Assembly (NCBI GenBank): GCA_029934265.1
Contig: JAOZMN010000114.1
Location: 1-8,577 of the forward strand
Direction of reading: 5' to 3'
DNA: 8,577 bases
Origin: Bacteroidales bacterium
GTDB lineage: Bacteria > Bacteroidota > Bacteroidia > Bacteroidales > JAADGE01
Positions within the stretch are counted from its first letter, which is position 1; the number at the start of each line of letters is the position of its first letter. Shown here piece by piece: positions 1 through 6,579 of this stretch. The position numbers and the translations under genes are program-made. Below the pieces are notes generated by a model. That model saw nothing but the letters and a program-made list of their open reading frames with translations, did not search any database and was not told the origin of the DNA.

Positions 1-1
1 A

Positions 2-676
2 AATTATGATAATTTTCTGACCGGCAATAAACAGGCCTTCCTTGCCGACAGTGCAGTGAGACCTTTTTTAGAGCATTATGAAAGTTACACAATAAATTAT
101 TCATACACTAAAATTATCTCAACAGGAAAATTGATTGGTATAGGTGTCGGAATCGGTCAGATTGAAAAAACAGGGATTAAAAATTTGATTGATTATAAAC
201 CAAACTTAAAAGTAAATTTCGGCTTAAAATATCGTTCGAGAAAAATAACCGGCGGAATTTCTTTTTTATCGGTTAATGAAAGAGACAGATTAGACGGTTC
301 TTCCGATAAATTAATGTTAATAAATACAGATTTTAAATACAGTTTCGGACATAAAATGGAGAGTTCCGACTTTGGTGTAAAATCAAGATACTATACGGCT
401 TACCTGCGTGCAGAATTTCAAAATCACGAAAAAATATCGCAGGAAAATTATTATGTGTATAATTATATTAATACCGGTTTTTCACGTACTTATACTAAAT
501 ATACCGGAGGAATTTCGTACAGATATGTTTTTGACAATTCGGATATTTACGGAGTATTTTTTTCGTATAAACCTCTTTCTGTTTTAAGTTTTACTTATAA
601 TTTCAGTTTTTTTATACCGGAACAAAGAACATTTTTCATACATGAATTTTCTATTAATTTTAATATTAGAAAATAA
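2..676 (+). CDS. Outer-membrane beta-barrel protein, C-terminal part (cut by left edge)
   Basis: The frame is open from base 2 with no stop, so the GTG at 56 is not a convincing start and the gene very likely begins outside the window. The visible 224 residues contain many short alternating polar/aromatic stretches, such as KLIGIGVGIGQ, LKVNFGLKYRSRKITGGISF and YTGGISYRYVF, separated by turn-like segments rich in N, D, G and S. This is the pattern of transmembrane beta-strands. The chain ends in an amphipathic strand (HEFSINFNIRK), as expected for the last strand of an outer-membrane barrel. I cannot name the family or the substrate; a structural barrel, porin-like protein or transporter barrel are all possible. 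A plus-strand gene for a two-helix membrane protein follows after 26 bp, probably in the same transcript. The barrel class is inferred from composition and strand periodicity only. Confidence 0.7.
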   Translation, partial: NYDNFLTGNKQAFLADSAVRPFLEHYESYTINYSYTKIISTGKLIGIGVGIGQIEKTGIKNLIDYKPNLKVNFGLKYRSRKITGGISFLSVNERDRLDGSSDKLMLINTDFKYSFGHKMESSDFGVKSRYYTAYLRAEFQNHEKISQENYYVYNYINTGFSRTYTKYTGGISYRYVFDNSDIYGVFFSYKPLSVLSFTYNFSFFIPEQRTFFIHEFSINFNIRK

Positions 677-702
677 GGATTTTATTCTTAAATTCAAAAG
701 CA

Positions 703-1239
703 ATGAAATTAATACCTTCTAAAAGAATAATTTATATATCGAAATTATCCTCACAAGAAATAAAAAACGAACTTGGAAAACATATAGAGCCGATGCGAAC
801 TCTTAGTTTCGCAGTTTCTCGAAAATTCACTGCTCCTTATCAAGGTGAAATTGCAGGCGAAAGATTCAAACTACTCCGAAACATTAAAGGGCACAATTCA
901 TTTCAAGCAAGAGTTTCAGGAATAATCAGAGACGAGAAAAACGGAACTAAAATCACTGTTTTGATGGAAGTTTTGCCGTTTGTAAGAGCCTTTATGTATG
1001 TTTGGCTTATAGCTGTGTCGGCTTTTTGTTTATTAATTATCGGCATTACAATATTTGACTCCCAAGCTGTAAATGTAGGATTTATAATTCCATTTCTAAT
1101 GCTTATTTTAGGATTTTTTTTGCCTCGTATGGGCTTTAATCCGGAAGCTAAAATAATAGAAAGTGATTTGAAAAAAATATTTAAAGCTGAACTTAGTTCT
1201 AAGGAAATCCAAAAAGAAAACAGATTTGATAATATGTAA
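703..1239 (+). CDS. Conserved-type hypothetical protein with two membrane helices
   Basis: This is a 178-residue protein with an ATG start 26 bp after the barrel gene and a TAA stop. A basic N-terminal half (residues 1-90) includes a segment around 46-75 (YQGEIAGERFKLLRN, then NSFQARVSGII) that reads as small beta-strands. Two hydrophobic helices follow at about 95-118 and 123-142, separated by a short polar turn, and then a charged C-terminal tail. The hairpin topology would place both ends on the same side of the inner membrane, probably the cytoplasm. From memory, similar proteins of unknown function occur in several Bacteroidota, but I cannot give a family number and no catalytic motif is visible. 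The stop lies 5 bp from the stop of the convergent anti-sigma gene, so the two transcripts probably overlap at their 3' ends. No function is assigned. Confidence 0.75.
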   Translation: MKLIPSKRIIYISKLSSQEIKNELGKHIEPMRTLSFAVSRKFTAPYQGEIAGERFKLLRNIKGHNSFQARVSGIIRDEKNGTKITVLMEVLPFVRAFMYVWLIAVSAFCLLIIGITIFDSQAVNVGFIIPFLMLILGFFLPRMGFNPEAKIIESDLKKIFKAELSSKEIQKENRFDNM

Positions 1240-1244
1240 TGTAA

Positions 1245-2495
1245 CTATTCTTCTGAAATTTCTTTTATTTTCAGTAATGATTTTTCTTTATAAACAGGGC
1301 TTGTGTTTGATAATTTTTTCAAACAGTAAATTGCTTGTTCGGCTTGTCCTGTTTTTTGCAACGACAATGCTTTATACCAAATAGCATCATCTTTATAATC
1401 AGTTTTTTGAGTTGTCAGTTTTTTAAATTGTTCTATTGCCTCTTTGTATTTATTTAAATTATAAAAAGACATTCCGGAATAAAAAACAGCTTCGTAGTTT
1501 GTCGGAGCATTCTTTATAATTTCTTTATACAATTTACTTGCTTTCTTAAAATTTCCTTGTGAGTAATTTTTAAAGGCAATACCATTTTTATCGGTATTTG
1601 AACCGGAAAACTTCGTATCTTTATTTTCTTTTTTGGGGCTGTGTAATGCTCTGGTTCTGCTTGTAGAAAAAAACATATTTTTGCCTTTGCCGGATTCACC
1701 TTTAGAATTTAGTGTATAATTTTCTTCCGTTTCATCGCCTTCAAGGTATTCTTCCGAGTCATCACTTGCTGTAATTTTATTTGAGCTTTTAAGATTTGTA
1801 GAAGTCGGATTTTCTGCAATCTCTTCGCTGTCATTGATATCGCCTGTGGTGGAAAGTTCTTCGTTAAAATCTTGTTTATTTTCGTTTTTTACAACTTGCT
1901 CTTTTTTAATAACAGGAGTATTTGATATTCTATTTGTATTTTTACGCTTACTTTCGTTTTTAATTTTAGTTGTAGGTTCAGAGATTTCAGATTCTTTGGA
2001 AATTATATTTATTCCGGTTTTATTATTTGTTTTTGTTTCAATTTTAACATCAACTTTTGTTTTATCATCATTGGTTACAATTTTTGAGGCTTTCGTTTCA
2101 GCTTGAATATAGTTGGAGGACTTAACTGCGTCTGCAAGTTTTTCGGTTTGTCCTGCATCAAAATAAATTTTGGCTGTAAGTCCGATAGTTGCGATTAAAG
2201 CAACAGAAGCTGCTATTGCAAATATTTTTTTAATCCTCATGCCGATAATCTTTCCTTGCGGTTTAACTCTTCCGGCAACTTGAATATTTATATCGGAAAT
2301 TATATCGGAAAGTTTATTTTTGTCAGGCAAAAGTGAATAACCGTCTGCCATATCGGAACATATTTCGCATTCGAGCAAATGTTCTTCCACTATACGCAAA
2401 TCGTTTCCGTAAAGTAAATTTTCGGAAAAATCATTAATTTGCTTATCGGTCAAACAATTTGAATTTGAGAATAATATGTCATATTTATTTTTCAC
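1245..2495 (-). CDS. Anti-sigma factor: zf-HC2 zinc finger, one membrane helix, periplasmic TPR domain
   Basis: This 416-residue protein is the likely membrane-bound inhibitor and sensor for the adjacent ECF sigma factor. Residues 1-55 hold a ZAS/zf-HC2 type zinc site: Cys14, then His39-x3-Cys43-x2-Cys46 (EEHLLECEIC). A single membrane helix lies at about 91-112. Residues 113-300 form a low-complexity linker rich in K, E, N, S and T, which is likely extended. Residues 303-400 carry TPR-like helical pairs (NYSQGNFKKASKLYKEII, NLNKYKEAIEQFKKL, KTGQAEQAIYCLKKL). The topology implied is N-terminus inside and TPR part in the periplasm, so the TPR module would bind the signal or a partner. The start is GTG; the gene overlaps the end of the sigma gene by 11 bp, suggesting translational coupling. 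Sigma binding is inferred from the family and gene order. No protease site can be identified. Confidence 0.87.
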   Translation of the reverse strand: MKNKYDILFSNSNCLTDKQINDFSENLLYGNDLRIVEEHLLECEICSDMADGYSLLPDKNKLSDIISDINIQVAGRVKPQGKIIGMRIKKIFAIAASVALIATIGLTAKIYFDAGQTEKLADAVKSSNYIQAETKASKIVTNDDKTKVDVKIETKTNNKTGINIISKESEISEPTTKIKNESKRKNTNRISNTPVIKKEQVVKNENKQDFNEELSTTGDINDSEEIAENPTSTNLKSSNKITASDDSEEYLEGDETEENYTLNSKGESGKGKNMFFSTSRTRALHSPKKENKDTKFSGSNTDKNGIAFKNYSQGNFKKASKLYKEIIKNAPTNYEAVFYSGMSFYNLNKYKEAIEQFKKLTTQKTDYKDDAIWYKALSLQKTGQAEQAIYCLKKLSNTSPVYKEKSLLKIKEISEE

Positions 2496-3072
2496 TGTAT
2501 TTTTTTGTCATCTTAAGTTTAATATTTCTTTTTCCGTTTTGAATATAACTTTTTACTTGTTTTGGTGTAAATCCTGTTATTTTCGCTACTTCATCGTAAC
2601 TTTTTTCTTGTAAATAGAATAAATCTATACATTGTTTTTGTTCCGGTTTTAAATCGAGAACTGCATTTTCTAAAAGATTTAATTGTTTTTCTTTGTTTTT
2701 CTTATCTGTTAGATGTTCAAAATCGTCGGATTCCATAAAACTTATGTTATCTTTTTTGTACGACTCTTCTTTTTTAAATTTGGATTGTTCACTTCTTAGG
2801 ATTATAAGACAATGATTTCGGGTAACGGTGTGTAGCCAAGATTTAAAATTTGAGATTTCGTGTTTCAGTAAGTCTGAAAAAAGTTTCTCGAAAATTTGCA
2901 TTACTGCATCTTTACTTTTTTCGACATTTTTAAAATATTTCATCGAAACAAGAAAAACAAGTCGGGTATAGCGTTCGTATAAAACACCTATCGCTTCACG
3001 ATTCTTTTCTGAATTGTAAAGCGATATAAGTTCTAAATCGCTGAGTTGTTTTATTTTGGAAATGCTTGTCAA
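2485..3072 (-). CDS. ECF-family RNA polymerase sigma factor
   Basis: This 195-residue protein has the normal length and two-domain layout of ECF (group 4) sigma factors. Region 2 covers about residues 25-93, with the core-binding helix around DAVMQIFEKLF (55-65) and the -10 recognition part NFKSWLHTVTRNHCLIILR (75-93). A charged, lysine-rich linker (94-130) leads to region 4 (about 133-188), whose helix-turn-helix is SYDEVAKITGFTPKQVKSYI (158-177), followed by basic residues. It would direct RNA polymerase to the promoters of an envelope or stress regulon. The proposed start is TTG; the first internal ATG (Met44) lies inside region 2 and is too late. A candidate promoter lies about 27 bp upstream of the start, and the anti-sigma gene overlaps its 3' end, so the pair is probably one operon. 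ECF sigma factors often activate their own promoters, but nothing here proves that. Confidence 0.92.
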   Translation of the reverse strand: MTSISKIKQLSDLELISLYNSEKNREAIGVLYERYTRLVFLVSMKYFKNVEKSKDAVMQIFEKLFSDLLKHEISNFKSWLHTVTRNHCLIILRSEQSKFKKEESYKKDNISFMESDDFEHLTDKKNKEKQLNLLENAVLDLKPEQKQCIDLFYLQEKSYDEVAKITGFTPKQVKSYIQNGKRNIKLKMTKKYSEK

Positions 3073-3098
3073 TTTTTGGTATTTTTGTTTTAGACAAG

Positions 3099-3128
3099 CA
3101 AAGGTAGTTTTTTTTTTGAAACCTGAAA
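3099..3128 (-). promoter_or_regulatory. Candidate Bacteroidota-type promoter for the sigma/anti-sigma operon
   Basis: On the minus strand the -7 box reads TACCTTTG (plus 3099-3106), an exact match to the TAnnTTTG consensus known for Bacteroidota vegetative promoters. A TTTC (plus 3125-3128), one mismatch from the -33 TTTG box, lies 18 bp upstream, and the spacer contains a run of ten A. Transcription would start around 3092, giving a leader of about 20 nt before the TTG start at 3072. This supports that start and suggests that the pair need not be read from hemA. The position is persuasive, but an eight-base motif in AT-rich DNA is weak evidence by itself. Confidence 0.42.
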
Positions 3129-3151
3129 TTTTAAGCTCGAAGACCTTAAAA

Positions 3152-4405
3152 TTATTGCAATTCGAAAAGCTCGTTTACCATTTTAATATAGTCTGCTTTT
3201 TTTCCGTTATCGGTAACTGTTTTTATGTTTTTAATCAGTAATCGAATATATTTATTAGTTATATGGTCGCCGTATTCTACGGCTTTTGTATAGTCGATTT
3301 GGATTTTGTTTTTTTGAAAACCCTCTATTTCTTTTCGATTAATTTCTCTGAAATTATCAGAAATTTTTGAAAAAGTTTGTCCGAGATTTCTTGTGCTTAG
3401 CCATGAAATAAAATCAATGACAAGTTTGTCGATTATATTTTGTGCATGAGCTATTTCTCCTTTCCTTTTATCATAATTTTCTTTAACAACATCTTGCAAA
3501 TTATCGACATCGAAAAGAGTAACATTTTCAATGCTCCCGACTTCCGGTTCGATATTTCTCGGCACCGATAAGTCTATCATTAACAATGGTTTGTCTTGCC
3601 TTTTTTTCATGAGCTTGTTTACTCGTTCGGCGGTAACAAGGGGAGTTTTGGACGCAGTGGAAACCAAAATTATATCAAATTCGAGTATTCTTCTGTCTAA
3701 TTCGTCAAATTCGATTGCTTCCGCATTGAAATATTTTGCAACTTTTACGGCTTTTTCGTGTGTTCTGTTGGCGACTGTCAATTTTGTACAACCTTTTTTT
3801 ACAAGGCTTGAAAGTACAAGTTGTCCTGTTTCGCCGGCTCCGATAGACAAAATATTTTTTTCTTTTAAATCTTTAAAATATAAATAAGCGGCTTCAACAG
3901 CTGCATAGCTGACTGTAACAGCTCCTTCGTTAATTTTGGTTTCGGTTCTTACTTTTTTGCCGGTTTCAAATGCTTTTTCCGACAAGCGTCTCAAATTTGA
4001 ACTAATTATTTTGTGTTCATCGCATATTGTATAAGCATCTTTGAGTTGTCCTACTATTTGATATTCGCCGAGCATCATAGAGTCAAGTCCGCAAGCTACT
4101 TTAAATAAATGATTTACAGCTTTTTTCTCTCCGTAAGTATAAATAAAACCGGAAATATCTTGTTTGCAATTCTTAAATTTACTTAAATTGTCGATTACTG
4201 TATCAAAAATTTCTTTTTCGGAATTATTTTGTATTTCAATATATATTTCTGTTCTGTTGCAAGTAGATACAACGAACATTCCTTTAAAATTAATATTCGG
4301 CTTAAAAAGTTTTGAAAATTCATTAATATCTTCACTTGTAAATACAAAATTTTCTCTTATTTCTACCGGAGCAGATTTGTGATTAAGTCCTATCAGTGCA
4401 ATCAT
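3152..4405 (-). CDS. hemA: Glutamyl-tRNA reductase
   Basis: HemA reduces the glutamate of Glu-tRNA(Glu) to glutamate-1-semialdehyde with NADPH, the first committed step of the C5 route to heme and other tetrapyrroles, in the cytoplasm. The 417 residues match the usual length. The N-terminal catalytic domain has the nucleophile Cys49 in VVSTCNRTEIYIE and the signature GLDSMMLGEYQIVGQLKDA (106-124). The NADPH-binding Rossmann domain has SIGAGETGQLV (187-197) and VANRTHEKA (211-219), followed by DLSVPRNIEPEVG (278-290). The C-terminal part (about 310-417) is the helical dimerization domain. The ATG start at 4405 gives the canonical N-terminus MIALIGLNHKSAPVEIRE. The gene stands between the GIN lipoprotein (181 bp upstream) and the sigma gene (79 bp downstream). 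No other hem gene is in the window. HemA in some bacteria is regulated by heme-dependent proteolysis; this cannot be judged here. Confidence 0.97.
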   Translation of the reverse strand: MIALIGLNHKSAPVEIRENFVFTSEDINEFSKLFKPNINFKGMFVVSTCNRTEIYIEIQNNSEKEIFDTVIDNLSKFKNCKQDISGFIYTYGEKKAVNHLFKVACGLDSMMLGEYQIVGQLKDAYTICDEHKIISSNLRRLSEKAFETGKKVRTETKINEGAVTVSYAAVEAAYLYFKDLKEKNILSIGAGETGQLVLSSLVKKGCTKLTVANRTHEKAVKVAKYFNAEAIEFDELDRRILEFDIILVSTASKTPLVTAERVNKLMKKRQDKPLLMIDLSVPRNIEPEVGSIENVTLFDVDNLQDVVKENYDKRKGEIAHAQNIIDKLVIDFISWLSTRNLGQTFSKISDNFREINRKEIEGFQKNKIQIDYTKAVEYGDHITNKYIRLLIKNIKTVTDNGKKADYIKMVNELFELQ

Positions 4406-4441
4406 TTTTTCTTTTTAAAAAAATATTAAGATTTTACACTG

Positions 4442-4469
4442 CGAATATATAATACAATTCCGGAGCAAA
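4442..4469 (-). promoter_or_regulatory. Candidate promoter of hemA
   Basis: Read on the minus strand, TTTG (plus 4466-4469) is followed after 16 bp by TATATTCG (plus 4442-4449), one mismatch from the TAnnTTTG box of Bacteroidota promoters. The spacing is slightly shorter than usual. Transcription would begin near 4435, giving a leader of about 30 nt before the hemA ATG. The spacer contains a TTCCGGA site (4458-4464) that recurs 50 bp upstream. This is a weak call made from short motifs and position. Confidence 0.3.
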
Positions 4470-4488
4470 TTTGAAGTTTGAAACCTTT

Positions 4489-4560
4489 ATGGAAAGCTTT
4501 AGTACTCTTCCGGAAGAACAAAATGAATATAATTTATTGATTTTTAATTCTTTAAGCTAA
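4489..4560 (+). CDS. Possible small ORF (23 residues), doubtful
   Basis: An ATG-to-TAA frame encodes 23 residues (MESFSTLPEEQNEYNLLIFN, then SLS) in the gap between the GIN lipoprotein gene and hemA, on the opposite strand. The frame stays open upstream to a stop at 4450-4452, adding residues of similar character (NSGANLKFETF). The composition is protein-like, with a charged helix-like middle and a hydrophobic end, rather than the F/I/K/N mixture expected of random AT-rich DNA. It could be a small protein, the remnant of a decayed gene, or chance. It overlaps the upstream edge of the hemA control region and includes the 12-bp palindrome as the codons for LPEE. No promoter or ribosome-binding site is evident. 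Confidence 0.15.
   Translation: MESFSTLPEEQNEYNLLIFNSLS
4506..4517. promoter_or_regulatory. 12-bp perfect palindrome, possible operator upstream of hemA
   Basis: TCTTCCGGAAGA is identical to its reverse complement. Its core TTCCGGA recurs at 4458-4464, exactly 50 bp away and inside the spacer of the candidate hemA promoter. Two similar sites about five helical turns apart would suit a dimeric regulator, but the sequence does not name one. TCCGGA also occurs inside coding DNA of this window (near 1475 and 6857), so chance is possible. The palindrome also lies inside the doubtful small ORF. Confidence 0.22.
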
Positions 4561-4586
4561 TTCTATACAGATAAAATTTAAAGATT

Positions 4587-5306
4587 TTATTTCATATTTA
4601 TAGAGCCGGAACCGGAGATGTCTGTATCTACTTTTTTGGGTTTGCCTTTATATTTCAAGTCGCCACTTCCTTTTACTTTGGCGGTTAATTTTTCGGTAGC
4701 AAATACCTTGCAATTTCCTGAACCTTTTACGGTGGCATTTGTTTTTTCGGTAATCAAAGCATAAGCCGACAGGTCCCCGGAACCGTCCACCGATAAATTA
4801 TGTTTTTCTGCTCTTCCTCTCAAAATCAAATCGCCGGAACCGTCAATTTCAGTTTCTATTTTTTTGTAATCTAATTCAAGTTCTACTGTTCCCGAACCTG
4901 ATACCGAAATTTCAATATCATCTCCTTTAATTTCTTTTACGGTTTTCACTTTGGCGGAACCGGAAACATTAATTTCTTCAAAATTTTGAGCATAAATATG
5001 AATTTCCGGGATTATATTATTTTTTAAACATTTATCGGCTGTTATTTTCAGCTTGTTTCCACTTCCGGCTACTTCCAAGTATTGACGATGGTTTTTCCCG
5101 ATTTTTACACTGACATAATGTTCTTTACTTTGGTGGATATACACAGTTCCCGTCATATTTATTTCTAATTCGTCGAATTTATCGAAATAATATTTTTCAG
5201 TAGTAATTTTGCCCTCTTCTTCAATGCAAGAATTACATGAAAATTGTGTTAATACAACCGGCAGGCTTAACAAAACTATGAATATTTTTAAAATAGATTT
5301 TTTCAT
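4587..5306 (-). CDS. GIN-domain (DUF2807) putative auto-transporter-adhesin-head lipoprotein
   Basis: The 239-residue protein begins at the ATG at 5306, which gives a clean signal peptide (MKKSILKIFIVLLSLPVVL). A frame extension up to 5351 would put 15 unlike residues in front and is not preferred. The signal ends in TQFSC, a loose lipobox with Cys24 as the likely lipidation site, so an envelope-anchored lipoprotein is probable. The mature part is a repetitive beta-structure with GSG-type turns every 16-21 residues: VSGSA (114-118), VSGSG (135), IDGSG (154), VDGSG (173), VKGSG (193), VKGSG (211) and ISGSG (230). This is the pattern of the GIN/DUF2807 family, common in Bacteroidota and predicted to form a right-handed beta-helix. 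The biochemical role is unknown; adhesion is only the Pfam label. The start is 57 bp downstream of queA and the stop 181 bp upstream of hemA; it could be read from the queA transcript. Confidence 0.9.
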   Translation of the reverse strand: MKKSILKIFIVLLSLPVVLTQFSCNSCIEEEGKITTEKYYFDKFDELEINMTGTVYIHQSKEHYVSVKIGKNHRQYLEVAGSGNKLKITADKCLKNNIIPEIHIYAQNFEEINVSGSAKVKTVKEIKGDDIEISVSGSGTVELELDYKKIETEIDGSGDLILRGRAEKHNLSVDGSGDLSAYALITEKTNATVKGSGNCKVFATEKLTAKVKGSGDLKYKGKPKKVDTDISGSGSINMK

Positions 5307-5363
5307 TATAATTTTTTTATTGAGTACCTTATTATATAGTGCTAACAGCATTAAATTGAGATT

Positions 5364-6575
5364 TTATATTTTTAATATAGAACTGTCTCCATAGCTTAAA
5401 AATCTAAAATTATTTTTTAAGGCATAATCATAGATTTTACGCCAATTTTCATTACCGACAAATGCTGATATAAGCAATAAAAGTGTACTTTGCGGTTGAT
5501 GAAAATTTGTAATTATTTTGTTTACAACTCTAAATTTATATCCCGGAGCAATCATTATTTTAGTTTTTGCTTCCAAAATTTTGTTTTCTTGCTTGTCGAT
5601 ATATTTTTCAATTTCATTTAAAGCAGTTTCAAAAGAAATTTTCGTTGGATTTTCATAACATTCCCATTGTGAAATTTCGGGCTTAAAATCTTTATTGAAA
5701 AATTTATTTCCGAGATGATATATACTTTCTAATGTTCTTACGGAAGTTGTCCCTACGGCAATAATTTTACCGGCGTGTTTTTTCAAATTACGAATTGTTT
5801 CTAATGAAACCGTAAAATGTTCCGTGTGCATGGAATGGTCTGAAATAATTTTGGATTTTACCGGCCTGAAAGTTCCTGCACCAACGTGTAATGTAACAAA
5901 ATCGGTACTACAGCCTTTTTTTTGAATTTCATTAATGATATTTTCAGTAAAATGCAGACCTGCCGTTGGTGCCGCTACCGAACCTTTATATTCTGAATAA
6001 ACTGTTTGATAACTTTTTTTGTCAATTTCTTCCGATTTTCTGTTAAGATAGGGTGGGATAGGGGTGTTTCCTGCTTTTTCGAGTATTTCGCCGAACGATA
6101 TTTTTCCGGTATTCCAAGAAAAATTTATTAAAATACTGTTGTCGGTTTGTTTTTCCGATTTTTCGGCATTAACAGTAATTTTATTTCCGTTGAAATTTAT
6201 TTCATGAAATATTTTTCCGGTTTTCCATTTTTTAAGATTTCCTACCAAACATTTCCAAGTACATTTTTTTTTTGCTTCAAAGACAAGCGAATAATCGGCA
6301 GGAATATGAGGTTCTAAACAAAATATTTCAATTTTCGCACCGGTATCTTTGTAAAATTCAAGTCGTGCTTGTATTACTTTTGTATTATTAAAAATTATAA
6401 GTTCATTTTCCGAAAGTAAACCGGGAATATTTTTAAAACTTGTTTCAGAAATATGACCTTTGTCGTAAATTAATAATTTAGAATTATCTCTTTGTTTTTC
6501 AGGATATTTTGCAATTCTTTCTTGCGGTAAATTATATGAATAATCTTCAATTCTTATGTTTTTGATTGCTTTCAA
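5364..6575 (-). CDS. queA: S-adenosylmethionine:tRNA ribosyltransferase-isomerase
   Basis: QueA transfers and isomerises the ribosyl part of S-adenosylmethionine onto preQ1 in tRNA to make epoxyqueuosine, the penultimate step of queuosine synthesis. Family motifs appear in order: YNLPQERIAKYP (14-25), IFNNTKVIQARL (61-72), TPIPPYLNR (171-179), YQTVYSEYKGSVAAPTAGLH (189-208), TLHVGAGTFRPV (228-239), GTTSVRTLES (275-284), ITNFHQPQSTLLLLISAFVG (355-374) and FRFLSYGDSSIL (390-401). At 403 residues it exceeds the roughly 350 of the Escherichia coli type. The excess is mostly between GTTSVRTLES and IAPGYKFRV, which I recall as typical of Bacteroidota QueA. The start is taken as TTG, 4 bp after the dapA stop; the nearby ATG is out of frame and runs straight into a stop. 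dapA-queA is therefore probably a coupled operon. The rest of the queuosine pathway is not in the window. Confidence 0.96.
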   Translation of the reverse strand: MKAIKNIRIEDYSYNLPQERIAKYPEKQRDNSKLLIYDKGHISETSFKNIPGLLSENELIIFNNTKVIQARLEFYKDTGAKIEIFCLEPHIPADYSLVFEAKKKCTWKCLVGNLKKWKTGKIFHEINFNGNKITVNAEKSEKQTDNSILINFSWNTGKISFGEILEKAGNTPIPPYLNRKSEEIDKKSYQTVYSEYKGSVAAPTAGLHFTENIINEIQKKGCSTDFVTLHVGAGTFRPVKSKIISDHSMHTEHFTVSLETIRNLKKHAGKIIAVGTTSVRTLESIYHLGNKFFNKDFKPEISQWECYENPTKISFETALNEIEKYIDKQENKILEAKTKIMIAPGYKFRVVNKIITNFHQPQSTLLLLISAFVGNENWRKIYDYALKNNFRFLSYGDSSILKI

Positions 6576-6579
6576 AATT

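Noticed and set aside
1834..2106. Plus-strand open frame of 90 residues rich in F, L, S and V
   Set aside because: It lies opposite the lysine/glutamate-rich linker of the anti-sigma gene; the hydrophobic composition is simply the complement of K/E/N codons. The minus-strand frame has domains and context.
3127..3153. 9-bp inverted repeat AATTTTAAG/CTTAAAATT at the end of hemA, considered as a terminator
   Set aside because: The stem is nearly all A/T and is followed on the minus strand by A-rich DNA rather than a T run; it also overlaps the stop codon of hemA.
3531..3887. Plus-strand open frame of 118 residues
   Set aside because: It is entirely antisense to the NADPH-binding part of hemA, whose motifs are intact. 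It shows no recognisable domain.
5307..5351. 15-residue N-terminal extension of the GIN lipoprotein
   Set aside because: The ATG at 5306 gives a normal signal peptide directly; the extension has the character of translated AT-rich intergenic DNA.
5365..5379. A/T-only hairpin TATATT-TTT-AATATA at the end of queA
   Set aside because: It contains no G or C, overlaps the stop codon and lacks a following T run in the direction of transcription; it is not credible as a terminator.
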